From Toxoplasma gondii ME49 (lineage: Eukaryota > Apicomplexa > Conoidasida > Eucoccidiorida > Sarcocystidae), in contig NC_031479.1 of NCBI RefSeq assembly GCF_000006565.2, positions 5,048,289-5,112,288 on the forward strand: DNA of 64,000 nt, written 5' to 3'. The notes beneath the pieces are model-generated. The model did not search any database. It was given only the letters and a program-made list of their open reading frames with translations, and was not told the DNA's origin. The position numbers and the translations under genes are program-made. Positions 23,824-35,239 of the stretch are shown here, piece by piece (position 1 is the stretch's first letter; each line of letters begins with the position of its first letter).

Positions 23824-25551
23824 ATGGTGCAGATGTCGAGCCAAACTACCCGCGGGGTGGCGTCGGCCAAACGCTCCAAGCCCCAGTCGGTAGAATCGCG
23901 TCGATCATTGCCGTCTGTGCGCGCCTCGCAATTCGGTGACTTCGAGGGGAACCCTGCGCGCACGGAGGGTGGCGGCGCCTTTTTCCTTTCCAGCGAGAAG
24001 CGATCGCTGCGCTCTCTCCAGAGCCTTTTCTGTTTTGTAGCGATGGCAACGCTCTTTCTCAATCTCTGCGCCGACGTCACTGCGACACCGGCACCACACC
24101 CACCACCGTCGCCGGCTTCAGTGCACCAGAAAACTTCCCTCATGGACGCGATGAAAATGGAGTTGATAAGCACAGTGACAGGTCGGCTGTCTCTGCGGTG
24201 GAGACGACAGTGGATGCCGACGGTGGACGCACATGCGAATGAGCCTCTCGAGCTCCGGCTGTCTGTGCTGGAGACTCTGACGACGGAGCTGAACGAAGAT
24301 CTGAATGCTGTGCTCGCGAACTTCCCAGAAGTCGCCAAAAGGAAGAGCATGATTTACTTCATTTCGCAGTCTCGGGAGCTCTTCCTTTTCTGTTTCCGGA
24401 ACCGCTTGGGTATCACTGGCAAAAACAGCATCGTTCCGGTGGGACCCTTCGCTTCGATTGCTTTCGGCGAACCCGACCAACTGATGGACGTCGACCGGTG
24501 GCCGGCCGTCGACGCCACACCCCTTGCAGAGGAAAAGGAGCAGGAACAGAAGAGTGCCGGCAAGAGACACGCCGAAGAAGAGGAATCCCAGAAGACGCCT
24601 GCACCGGAGAACGTCCAGACCCCGGAGCAGCTTCCGAGAGCAGGCCCGGTCGAAACGGAGAGTGACGCCAACGTTGAGACGGAGAGTGACGCCAACGTTG
24701 AGACGGAGAGTGACGCAAACGTTGAGACGGAGAGCGACGCAGACGTTGAGACGGAGAGCGACGCAAACGTTGAGACGGAGAGCGACGCAAACGTTGAGAC
24801 AGAGAGTGACGCAAACGTTGAGACGGAGAGCGACGCAAACGTTGAGACGGAGAGCGACGCAAACGTTGAGACGGAGAGCGACGCAAACGTTGAGACGGAG
24901 AATGATGCCGAAGACGGAAATGACGCCACAGATCAGACACAAGGCGGAATGCAGGCGAACTTGGAACTGGTGACAGACGGTGACGGAGAGAAGGCGGCGG
25001 TAGAGTCGTTCGCAGAGGTTGCAGAAGCGTTAAAGGAGGCTGAGAAGGTATTCGAGGAGTGGGATAAGAGAGACACCGACGCGCAAAGCGCCGATGCCGT
25101 TCAGCAGGAGGCGGAGAAAGTCCTGAAGGAAATGGATGCGGTACTGACGCAAGCGGAAGAGACGGGTACGGCGAACGCGGCGCAGGAGGTCGCAGAAATG
25201 CTGCAGCAGACCGAAGTACCGGAGACACCCAAGGTGCCGCAGGAGACCAAAGCGGAAAAGGAGGCTGAGTCGACTGGCCTTGCAGAGGGGGAACCCCCGG
25301 TGACGGCGGAACTCCAGGAGGCGGACAAAGTCATGCAGGAAGTTGAGGAAGTCCTGGGCAAAATGAAGACTCTGGAGGTGGGAGACTTGGAAGAATCTAC
25401 GCAGGCGGCGGAGCTACAGGATCGCAAGGACGAGGAGACATCGCAAGGCGACGAGGATGACGAAGAAGAAGAAGATGACGACGACGGAGAGGCAGATGAG
25501 GAAGACGGCGACGAGGATGAAGAGGGAGCGCAGGAGGCGGAGTCCGCGTAA
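23824..25551 (+). CDS. Acidic secretory-type protein with VETESDAN repeats (575 aa), unidentified
   Basis: The frame opens upstream but the first ATG is 23824 (a second at 23833). About 64 basic/polar residues precede a hydrophobic segment (LQSLFCFVAMATLFLNLCA, residues about 65-83). This could be a recessed signal peptide or a signal anchor, a pattern seen in several Toxoplasma dense-granule and membrane proteins. Residues about 100-220 look folded (helical, with LRLSVLETLTTELNEDLNAV). Residues 276-363 are eleven 8-residue repeats. The rest is Glu/Ala-rich, probably coiled-coil (repeated EADKVMQEVEEVL-like heptads), ending in a run of Asp/Glu. No catalytic motif is visible. Export, surface or parasitophorous-vacuole location is inferred from the hydrophobic segment and composition only. 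Confidence 0.82.
   Translation: MVQMSSQTTRGVASAKRSKPQSVESRRSLPSVRASQFGDFEGNPARTEGGGAFFLSSEKRSLRSLQSLFCFVAMATLFLNLCADVTATPAPHPPPSPASVHQKTSLMDAMKMELISTVTGRLSLRWRRQWMPTVDAHANEPLELRLSVLETLTTELNEDLNAVLANFPEVAKRKSMIYFISQSRELFLFCFRNRLGITGKNSIVPVGPFASIAFGEPDQLMDVDRWPAVDATPLAEEKEQEQKSAGKRHAEEEESQKTPAPENVQTPEQLPRAGPVETESDANVETESDANVETESDANVETESDADVETESDANVETESDANVETESDANVETESDANVETESDANVETESDANVETENDAEDGNDATDQTQGGMQANLELVTDGDGEKAAVESFAEVAEALKEAEKVFEEWDKRDTDAQSADAVQQEAEKVLKEMDAVLTQAEETGTANAAQEVAEMLQQTEVPETPKVPQETKAEKEAESTGLAEGEPPVTAELQEADKVMQEVEEVLGKMKTLEVGDLEESTQAAELQDRKDEETSQGDEDDEEEEDDDDGEADEEDGDEDEEGAQEAESA
24649..24912 (+). repeat. Eleven tandem 24-bp units coding VETESDAN
   Basis: The units are nearly identical (GTTGAGACGGAGAGCGACGC plus AAAC). 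The first and last units are degenerate, and unit 4 encodes D instead of N. Because 24 is a multiple of 3, other frames on both strands also stay open here and produce spurious long ORFs. Confidence 0.95.
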
Positions 25552-28500
25552 GAGCTTCTCCTTTCGAGGCGCACTGGGCAGCATCCACTTCCGAATGATT
25601 CTTCACTTCCAGAGGGAGGGCTTTATGAGAAATGCCGAAATCCCTGGGATGTGAAATACTTCCCCGAACGCACACAGACTGCAGTTGATGGTCGTGAAAC
25701 GAAGTTGGTGCGGGAACCTCTGGCAGGACAAAGAAGGCATGAAGCTCGGTCTCAGCGGCGGTAGGACAGAAAAACCGTCCGCCCGATGTGGCTGTACCCC
25801 AGCAAGCGCAAGGAGAGCGTCAAGACGCTGAATGTTCAGAGCAAACGCGTCCGAAAGGTGGAAAGCAAGGACCTGTGGGGGTAGTGCTACCTTTCGTAGT
25901 GCCTGCCAGCACAGCACTCCCGTGGTGAACAAAAAAGCCAAAAACGTGAGGACATGCACGCGCGTGTGCATCCGTTCGCTCCGTCGTGAAGCCTAATAGT
26001 TGCTGCAAAATCTACACATTTGAAGACCGCAGGCTCATTTGGACGGTTTATAGAGGACCTAACCCCAAGTTCTCGCGGGTAATGCAGGGTTAACAAACGT
26101 GATAACCCGTAGTGTGTTTTGTTCTGAATGTTGATCAGCGCGGAGCTCTAGTTGGACAGCATACCCATATAGGGCCTTGTGGAAGGGGTTCGACGGCATG
26201 CCTCGGGAGGACCTATAAATCTCTGCTGGAGGGCGGGGAAAAGTTTGTTCGACAGGGAAATGGGAGCGGCTTGTGGCTTCAGTGCAGATGACAGGCAACA
26301 GCTACTTCTCTGGCGCCTCCCCAATACGAGCGAAAGCCTCTGCGAAGTTGAGACCGACTCGTTTTGAACTGGACCGGGGGAGGGGGGGAGTCAATGAAAG
26401 CCACAAACGACGGGAACACGCGATCTGGGTAGGCGGGCGCGGCCTTAAGCAAATATGTTATTGCTGACGGAAATGTGGGCAGGAAGCTAGCCGGGCATCT
26501 TTCCGGCGTATAAGTAAATCTCAGAACAACGAACGAGGAATGAGGGCAGCAAAAGAACTCGTTCGCGGTTGCAAACAAGAAGGTATCGGTCGAGGTGGAA
26601 GGCCGCATCTGTTCTTTGGAATTTGCGAGCGGAAGAACCACTATTTGGCTGCAACTTTCTTGCAGTTTTTCCAGAACTCACCCGCTGTGGCAGACATAGC
26701 GGTGGACGGTCCAGAGCACTGCCCCTGTTCTCTGCAGGCAGAGGAGAAAACAACTGTGGGAGAAACGGCGGATGAAAGCGTCGGTCAAACACACCCAGTG
26801 CCAGTGTGCAAGAGCAGCCGGCGGACACAAGCCAGTCTCTCGGGCAATCTGCCTCTATCGTTAGGCAGATAAGACAGAGGGATGTGTCGAAAATACTTTG
26901 ATTTTGTTTAAAATATGTCGCATTGTTTTTGGTTCTTCGGAAAGGCCGCATTCCAAGATGTGGACTGCAGTTGTCGAGGCCGCAGTTCGCACTTTGGTTT
27001 TTTGCCTCTGCGTCCCCTACCATATACGCAAAAGTCATTTCCATGTCGCCTGGATTGTTCTAGAACACTTTGGCGCTTTGTTTCATGCACTCAACAACCG
27101 TACCCTTCCGCATCTGACGCTCTCACCCATACTCGTGGCCCCCCTTTTTGAGGGGACTCTGATCTTGGCGATACCGGCTAACGGAGAGTGGCTTGCACTT
27201 TGTTGTCAACAGCGGAAAGGCGAAAGCAGTTGTAGTATTTGTGTGCACTTTTGTCTTCGCGCGTGCTGACTGGTGTGTACGATGCTTTTCTGAAATGAGA
27301 AATGAGCGTTTTGCTTTCCGTAAACGAGTGCGAGTCGGTATTTCCGTAACGCAGATTCACAGGCAATGGACAACCTGTTGCCGATAGTTGTTCAGCGTCC
27401 CCGGAGTTAAAGCTTGATCCTGGCCTCCATTTCTGATATCACATACGTGGCTTGCTTAGCGTCTAATGTGGCTCTTCCTTTTCAGCAACCACGAACAAGT
27501 GCAGTGAACCCAACCAGTCGTGCATTCCTGGTGGAAAGTGGTCTTACTAAACTGGTCCAGTCTTCTATGCACGTAAGCAGTGTCACTTTTCGAACAGAGA
27601 GCGGAAGGTTACGGGTGTATGAAACTTAACTGGGTTGGACAGTCCTTCCTTTCGCTCACAGTCATGCGCCTCGTTCTGCGGCAAAAAGAGTGGAACAGCA
27701 CGGTGAATTCGCCCCTCCGGCAGCTAACGAACGAGAGTCTGTTTAGCCTATCCACCAGCACAGTTCGTACGATTCACGGGTGCAGTCGAGTTCCCTTTCG
27801 CGGTGGCGCGAATCGTGAAACGCCAGCGCATTCTCTCAGGAGCGCTGACCCCCGTCATTGCTGCGCGGTGCAGGTCAAGCGGCACCTCCTAATTCTGTCG
27901 CTCTCTCAAAAGCTTTTAAACCGATGCACTCATCTAGCTGTCACTGCGACCGCCTGATTCCACACCCGTGCTTCATCTACCCATACGAGGTTCGGTTTCA
28001 CTGTAGATCGCCCGATCAAAACAGACAAGCTACGACTGCTACGTCATCGTTTCAAAGCAGAGCGCTGACGCTGTTACAGCCTCTATTCAGCTTTCTTTAT
28101 CCCGCTCTCTATACGCCTCTCGTATCTCTGTCCCTTATACGTAGTTTACCAACTAAAATTTTTCTTCTGTTTGTCCCCTAGCGCCATGCTTGTTTTCACT
28201 GGATGTCCAGTTAGTCAAACGACTTTGGCCCGAAACAGCCTCAAAGTGCTGAGCTGGAGAACCTTCCTGCCGAGTGCGGGCAGCTTCTATTAACAGTACA
28301 CTTCCGTTTGTGTACCACAATCATACACACAAAAGGTGCACCACCTGAGGCATTTTGCAGCGACCGTCCATAAACAAAAGCCATGACAGCTAATACAAAA
28401 GGATGAATCTTCGGTACGCCAGCGTCATCACCGTGTTACCTGGTGAAAAACATTCGGCTGAATACAACTGATCGTGAAAAATAGATATTGCAAAACGGCG

Positions 28501-28982
28501 CGGCGGTTTTTGCCGCCCGGTGAAGTGTAGCTAACGACTAGGTGCTATGAGACGACCGTCTAAAGCGTCAGACCTCCGCAGAATTTGTGAAACAAATTAT
28601 CACAAGAAGCTGTCCAAATCTGCAGTTCTCCTCCGACTAATTGTGACAACGATAATGGCAATTCTTGCTTCCTCCTCCCCCGGCAAATAGAGCAGACCAC
28701 GCTGTGAACCCCAGCGTTTCAGATGCCCCCTTCCCACAGCATGCAGATTCTCACCTCGTCTACGCGCTCTGTTCAGCTCCCCACCCACTCCCGACGAAAG
28801 AGGCGAAAGATACCGCGTATGCACGGCAACGCAAATACACACCATTATACAGAAGTTTCCTTACAACTGCACACCCGTCCACATCCGTACCCAAGTCGAT
28901 CGCGCTCTCAATAGATAGGTGACAAAAAGGGCCGTTCCACGAATCGACAAGACGGCTTGTGCCGCGACGCAACGCAGAAACA
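25552..28982. other. Convergent intergenic region, 3.4 kb
   Basis: It lies between the 3' ends of the repeat-protein gene and RPB11. The longest frame is a 185-codon minus frame (26487-27044) that lacks motifs and clear splice partners. Several short frames on both strands overlap each other. I see no RNA gene or transposon. Confidence 0.55.
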
Positions 28983-31102
28983 TCATCTGAGAAGACTGGA
29001 GAAGCCACCCGCCCCAGCGCCGTTCCCTGCCCCCTCTATATCTCCTCCCACCATGGACACTCCCATGGGGTCCATACTCTTCGCTGCATCACCGGAGTGG
29101 AAAAGGACGCCATCGGTTGTCTGTACAACTGGAGCAGCGCCGACTGCTGCTTTGAATCGCGCCTTCAGCAACGAAAGGCCTGCCTTCCGCTTTCTCAAGC
29201 TCTCGAGGACGAGCGTGAAAGGATTGCTCTGCAGCACCGAACGCGAAAACAAGTCGAACATGACAGTCCACTGAGGGGGGGCGGCAACTCGCGTCTACAA
29301 AGAAACAGCGAGCTAATTTTTCGAGACGCCCTTCGGCGCCAGTGTGTGCATGCACACACCGACAGCGGGTAGGGTGTGAGTGGAAATACCAAAGTTGGGG
29401 ACTCGCAAGGTGGACTGAGATGAAGCCACTGTTCCACAAACAGAATGTGCATGCGTACATCAAGACCCCAAAAGTCTGCGATATGCACCGACACAAAGCG
29501 TGTACGGCGGTGAAGAGAAGCGTTACGAATGGGAGACGAAAAAAAGCAAGACAGGGAAGCGGCCGACGGGATATAAGTCGGTAAAGAAAGCTACATCCGC
29601 AGAACCAAGAAGGCCCAGAAGAGCAGGTAGAAAAAGACTGGTGCAGACGGAGAAGGACGAAAAGAGTGCGAGATCCGAGACACTCACCGAGACTGTCTGA
29701 ATACGAAGTTCAATCTTTGGCTCCAGAGGATGGGGTTGTCGCAAGCCGACGAATTTCACTCGAGGGTCGTTGAGGAGATCACTGGAGGGAGAAGCACCAA
29801 CATACAAAGATGGCCTAGATATTTCGTAGACTGACGGCAGGACGGAGACTTCTAAAATGAATATCATGATACTTGTCCAGCTCGTATACAGACGACGGTT
29901 TCTTTTGTCCTCTCATTTGCCGTGTTTCTCTCTCAAGAAGAAGCCTCGCCCCTGAAATACGTTTCCTGTCGTGCTCCCAATCAGAAATATCCATCGAATG
30001 AACTTCCTTTGACGCGTGGTTCTGAAACCTGGAAGGAACCCAATGGACTGGACGCAAGGGAGCTCTGGCCATACGAATAAAACTCATATTGCGGATCATC
30101 GAGCAACGCACTCGAATCTCGACAACCATTCATAGATTTTAAAACATGACAGCAAGAGTTCGCGGATCTTGTCTGAATGGGCTCTTTTAAGACAGAATGG
30201 CGGTCGGTGCGGCCGCAATGCGCAAGAAATGGGCACAGCGAGAGGCCGACCGAGAGTCACAGACCAGCCTTCCTTCGAATATAAAAGCCGGATCGCCCCT
30301 CGCGTCTGCGGGGACCAGATACCACTTGCCCGGCGTTCCAGCGCGACTCACTTGCGGATGATGTAGCCAATTGTGTAGTCCTCCAGATGGAAGACGAACG
30401 TCCCGCAGAGAGGAAACCGAGTATCGGGAACCCACTCGACTCTGCGAGACAGGAAGACACGGAGGAGCCCAAGAAAGACAAAGAAGAGAAACACATGCGA
30501 CGCTTTAATCTGGCTGTTCGTCAAGAGATAAACTTGTACACCAAAGTCTGTACGCTGCGCGCCGGACCGTGTACACGAAAAGCGACGTCGCCAACCTTCG
30601 CTTCGCAGACGGCCTCCAAATTCAAGAGACTCGCTTCCTCTTTTTGACAGCGAAACGCGGAGAAACCGTGTCACGAAAACGGAGGTAGCTTGAACTGTTG
30701 ACTGGAAGGCTTTTCCCGTATGAAGCTTTAAACACTGGATGAAAATGCGAAATGAACAAAGAAGGTGCTATGTCCCATATACGGCGTTAAAGACTTAATG
30801 AGAGTACGAAATGAGCAAAGAACACTAGATAGAGAGACGCAGACAGCCAAGGCGGCATCGAGAGACTGAGGCGCTTGGGCCGAACTCGGACGTGGGCAAA
30901 ACAAGAGCTCGACTAGAAGGCGGCGATTCAGTGAGATAGAACGAGGAACGCAAGAGAGTGCAAGAAATGGCAGGACGATCAGAGGAGGGGAGGGAGAAGA
31001 GCTATGGATACGGAAACAGGAAACTCACTTGTGGACTCCAGGGGCGAGCTCGGTGACATCCGCCGCATCGAGGCGGTTCACCATAGTCGACTGTTTCACC
31101 AT
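28983..31102 (-). CDS. RPB11: DNA-directed RNA polymerase II subunit RPB11 (167 aa, 4 exons)
   Basis: RPB11 pairs with RPB3 to nucleate assembly of nuclear RNA polymerase II. Exons in transcription order are 31102-31029, 30441-30352, 29781-29688 and 29228-28983, with matching phases and GT..AG borders. The product reads HKVEWVPDTRFPLCGTFVFH, then LEDYTIGYIIR, then LLNDPRVKFVGLRQPHPLEP with KIELRIQT. This is the RPB11/RPC19 dimerisation fold; PHPLE favours RPB11 over the polymerase I/III subunit RPC19. The start at 31102 follows an in-frame TAA, with a second in-frame ATG at 31084. The last exon supplies the closing helix (LESLRKRKAGLSLLKARFKA) and a Gly/Ala-rich tail of about 50 residues beyond the usual 115-120. 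Intron 3 could alternatively use an acceptor after CCCCCTCAG (about 29262), adding 11 residues before the helix. Confidence 0.92.
29342..29359. repeat. 18-bp perfect palindrome with TGCATGC core
   Basis: GTGTGTGCATGCACACAC reads identically on both strands. It lies in intron 3 of RPB11. It could be a binding site for an ApiAP2-type factor or chance CA-repeat symmetry. Confidence 0.6.
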
Positions 31103-31551
31103 TTCGTTGAACAGTTAAAAAAACCGGATGAAGTGAAGCATCAGATGAAACTCTCAGCGTCCAAGCGCGAGATAGGCGGACAGCCAGGGGTGCGAATAGA
31201 GACGGGGGAGACAAGGCAGCTTCAGAAGGCAAATGCGGCACACGAGAAGCAAGAAGACAAAGTAAAGAACGGCGAAGCAGGCGAGAGTAGACTGATACTT
31301 TCCGAATCGAACGGACAGACGAAAAGACGAGAAGTTGAACTCTGAAAAGGAGAAAGAGCGAGGAAAGCCCCGAGAGAAGCGCCAGGAGAAAAGACAGAAA
31401 CGAGAAGACGAGGGAGAAAGAGAAGGTGACACGGAGAGACGGGGAAGTCAGGCAGAGCAGAGAAGAGTGAGCAGGCGAAGCGGTGAGGGTATCATTGACA
31501 AGTGTGAGGACAAAACGAAAAGGAGAGGCAACGTGAAAAGAACCACGGCAC

Positions 31552-32838
31552 TTGCCAGAGGGCGGGCAACAGTCGGTCAAGTCTTGGTTTCTCGAGGGTA
31601 GACACAGCAGGTACTTTGAGTGAGCCGGGCACACGGTTCTTCCACTCATCCAAAAGCTGAGTGAGTTCTGGGAACGTTGGAAAGGAGTCCTGGCGAAAGA
31701 CCACGAAGGAGAAGAAAATCCAGAAAAAACAAGCACAGACTGCAGGAACGCCGTTCACTGCCGCGAGGGTAAAACCAGGGGTGTTATTCGAGACTATGCG
31801 AAGGCGAGTGAGACGAACCGGCACAGCAGACTCTGCTAAAAGAGAAGCTACACACGCGAAAGACAACGGCAGATTTCATCAGCTGTGGAGCACCGAAACG
31901 AAACACACGGGACAAGGCAGTGAGAATGATACTGCCAAGGATCGACACGCAGCAGAACGGAGTTTGACGGATATGCAAAAGGATAATCGAAGGGAAGAGG
32001 TACGAACGGGAGATCCTACTTCACAGGCCTTCTCAAACAGGGGGTTCCTTAGGCGTCACAGAGCTCGCAACATTGCCGTTGAACTCCGAGAAAATCATCG
32101 CGGGACGGAACGAGAGATGACTTTAAGACCGATGGCTAACGCGAGAAGGATCCCTGCACACGACAGATAAAACGAACTGTTAGCGGCGGGAAGACAGAGG
32201 GAATATCGCTAAGGGAAGTCGTTCCGAAGAGTGAAACGTGATGTCGAAAAGGTTCGCGCCGCTTTTTCGGACGGGGAAAGGCACTGCAGGCGGGAAATGA
32301 AGCTTCCCCTGAGCATCCGCTGGGTAAATGCTGCGGAAAGAGAAAGACCTCAGAAGTAACTGAGACTTGCAAGATTTGCCAGCGGAATCGGAAGTATTAC
32401 AAGCGGAAGTCTGCGACCCGTACATACGGCTCAGCAGAAGCGTCTCACCGTACATGCAACTCTTTGACACGTCCAGCGTTTTCAGATTTTCACAGTTTCT
32501 TCGCGCAGCAGCTTTCTCAGACCTGCAGACGCGAACCTCTCCACAGGTGGCGCTATTTCGCTGTAATTTACAAGACGAGAACGGGTCGCTTTCTCCGGGC
32601 ACAACGCGACGGTATTTCGTGCTTTTCGGCCTGCGGCGTTACGGCACCTTTTTTTTGCGCTGGAGCACCCCCCTCTCACACGCTTTTCTGTTGAAACTTG
32701 CGCAGGCGACAGCGGAGTAGGTCGTGAGTAGGTCGTACCCTCTCGCAGAGCGAGGCTTCCGCGCTTGCCAGGACGAGGAGCGAGAGACGAAGCGGGAGCT
32801 GTTGCGTCAGTTTGCATTTCCCTGCAGGAAAGCGACAT
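31552..32838 (-). CDS. Exon-like pieces of an unidentified minus-strand gene
   Basis: Three stretches look coding but I could not join them with certainty. Piece A starts at a real ATG (32838) and is open to about 32485, basic and rich in Ser/Ala, ending with SEIAPPVERFASAGLRKLL. Piece B follows a strong acceptor (TCTTTCTCTTTCCGCAG) at 32330 and reads IYPADAQGKLHFPPAVPFP. Piece C follows TTTCGCCAG and spans 31689-31552 with exactly 46 codons, including FPELTQLLDEWKNRVPGSL. The frame before C is also open and would add a hydrophobic segment. The pieces lie just upstream of RPB11 on the same strand and might be a separate short gene. No family was recognised. Confidence 0.42.
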
Positions 32839-33726
32839 AACGTTCCGATTTTGCCGAGTCTTTTTCTCAAGAAACGAGTCGGCGCCGAGACGGCACCCCG
32901 TTTTTGGGTGGCGCTGCTGGGGCGTGACTCTTGGAACACCACCGCGTGAATCTCCTCACGTTTTCAGCCGTTTGTCTGGACCTGCACACTTCCTTTGCCT
33001 TCACAAAACGAGGCCCTTTTTTCGCTCCTCCTCGCATACGAGCACACAAGTATGCATATGTAGCAACCTGTGGTCTGTGGTTTATGTGGCGGTACATCCG
33101 CTGCACTCCGTGGCTACTCCCCACCGTGGACGCACTGCAGAGAGAAAACCGTTTTCGGTGTTTTTCGTCCCCTCTTTTGATTCTGGCGAAGTCTTTCTGC
33201 TTTCTCAAACACATCGCGTTCCGCTCGCTTGCGCCTTGCGTCTGCTCTGCGACCCTTCCCGGTTTGCCCGGCGACTCGAAGTTAAGCTGGTGCATGCTGT
33301 TCGGGATCTAAACAACTGCAGAAATTTGCTGTCGCGTGTCTCTGTTTCTCTGCTCGAAAAACGTCCTGCTTTCTTGTGATCGTGGTCCAGTACCGAGTTT
33401 GGTACTTACATCGCATCTTCTGAAAACTTTCCTCCAGACGCCAGTACCGCCAGTACTACATCCGCTCGTCGGCCCCACGAGGCGTGACTGGCTCTCTACT
33501 CGGTTTTCGTGGATAAATCCATCTGAAACAGACGCAAAAAACATCCGTCTGCGAGGCCCTCTCCAGAACAGGCAAACGAGGCTTTCGTCTTGCACTTGCG
33601 TCTTCGCTTTTCGACCCTTGGAAACGTCAACTCGTGAAACGGGGCTGATCGCCAGCATTCACGACTTGTATCTGCCTGTAACGAGAACTGGCCTGCCTCT
33701 CACAGACACCCACTGAGAGCGACAAA
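32839..33726. other. Divergent intergenic region
   Basis: It lies between the minus-strand candidate and the plus-strand gene at 33727. Frames of up to 204 codons occur on the plus strand (32765-33379) but are rich in Phe/Ser/Arg, typical of pyrimidine-rich 5' UTR sequence. No motif was recognised. Confidence 0.5.
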
Positions 33727-34743
33727 ATGGGGAAACTTGTGGTAAGTCTCTGAGCGACTCATGTAGGAGAAGGCCTCCAGTGGATGCAACGGACTTCTTT
33801 TTCCTCCGTCCCTCTCGCTCAACCGCGTTCTCGGTCTGGATAACCTCCCGAGGTCCAGCTGCACCTTTCTGCTTTGTTTTTCTCTCCGTGTTGCGAGGAA
33901 AGTACGGGACTTCAAGCTCCGCACTCAAAGTCGCAAAACTGTTGAAAAACTCAGCCTTGTCAGATGGACTCGTATCAGACTTCTGCTCCAGGGTCACCTG
34001 AGTTGCCACCGAAATGTCTTGGCGCCTTCACTTATCTCTCTCTATATGTCTACCAACTTCTCTGTGTGTCTGTCTATATCAGTTTCTTGCATGTGTTTTC
34101 AGCTCACTATCCATGTCTGTCTAGCCGAATACTCCAACCGTAAACCCCCAGTGGGTACAGTTGAATGTGGTAATGTACATACTTCCGGGAAATGTGATCT
34201 GCGTAGATGAGACTGTCGATCTCGGTGTTGGCTGTCTCATGCGCTTCCAGGTCCCTTCGGATATTTCTTTGTTGGAGGAGAAACAGACTGTGGGTCGGCG
34301 TCGGCTGTCCGTGCTGGAGCGTCTGGGGCTGATGACTATGCCACCTATGATTCACTGGAACTACACAAAAAATGACAAGCATGACATGCGCCAAGTTCTG
34401 CAACGGCAGTACGATCTGAGCTGTTCAGACCCCGCAACGGATATCGTCGTGAGGCGTCAGGAAAGTATTCGCAAGCGTGTAAGCCACCCTAAACTTTAGA
34501 TGCACAGATAGAGGCTGTATGGGCAATTATCCACGTTAGAATCTATCTCTGAATTACGTGACGCGAACCTATATCATGAACTGGATTTCGATTCAGAGCA
34601 CATTGACAAGGACACGGTGTGCCTGGGGGCGAGGATTCGCGCGAGGTATTTTCGCATCCACTCAGAAGTTCGGGTGCAAGTGCATGTTTGTTTCCAAACG
34701 CTTACCAAACTAGACACAAGCTCTTCAGAGAGTGGATGCGAAC

Positions 34744-34793
<50 letters not shown>

Positions 34794-35239
34794 CTGCATG
34801 CGTACACGCATCCGGGTAGACGGCCTCGCGCGTAGGTTCTGAGAGTGACAGTGCACGAAGAACCTCAGCGAAGAAGGGGATTTGTGACTTTGCTCGAGCG
34901 GTAGATCTATGCATTGCTTACCGGGGTGGACGGCCTGCTGTATCTGCACAGAGTGGGAGGTTGTGTGGGTTCCACCTTTTCTCTGTTTCGTGTCTGGTGC
35001 CTACGCAGGTCGTCGCACACAACGGCGTCTGGGCTGGCGTAGCTGTGAGCACTCTTGTCGGGCACTACTCGTTGCGTCGCTATGACTACAAAACAAAGCT
35101 CATTTTGCTTCCCTTCATTGCCTACGGAGGCTCCTGGCTTGGTCGATTCCTCGCGAACGGCTTGACTGGACGCTGGTCCGAGTGGGGTCGGGACCGCGCT
35201 TTGGGAGAGTTGCCGCCGAAAGCCTACTTTGAAAAGTAG
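33727..35239 (+). CDS. Small membrane protein, unidentified (157 aa, 3 exons)
   Basis: The ATG at 33727 has the near-ideal coccidian context GACAAAATGG. A 15-base coding exon (33727-33741) ends in a perfect donor (GTG|GTAAGT). Phase-0 joins lead to 34251-34478 and 35009-35239. The last two exons are clearly protein-like: LSVLERLGLMTMPPMIHWNY, then DIVVRRQESIRKR, then VVAHNGVWAGVAVSTLVGHY and a second hydrophobic stretch, ending RALGELPPKAYFEK. Two short membrane segments separated by a basic loop, with no signal peptide, resemble small mitochondrial inner-membrane subunits, but this is inference. A further exon around 33905-33990 is possible because both strands stay open there. Confidence is high for the last two exons and moderate for the first. 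Confidence 0.65.
34745..34792. repeat. (TA)n(TG)n microsatellite in intron 2 of the 33727 gene
   Basis: About 20 TA units are followed by a short TG run. Such tracts are length-variable markers. Short ORFs encoding YIYIYI here are artefacts. Confidence 0.95.

Noticed and set aside
24118..25228. Long frames on the minus strand and in other plus frames across the 24-bp repeats
   Set aside because: They are open only because the repeat period is a multiple of three and lacks stops. Their composition (VCVALRLN, SQRLRRSP) is repetitive and meaningless.
26487..27044. 185-codon minus-strand frame
   Set aside because: No motif, no convincing splice borders, and overlapping plus-strand frames look equally plausible. 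Kept as intergenic.
34745..34792. Frames encoding YIYIYI on both strands
   Set aside because: Products of the (TA)n microsatellite, not genes.
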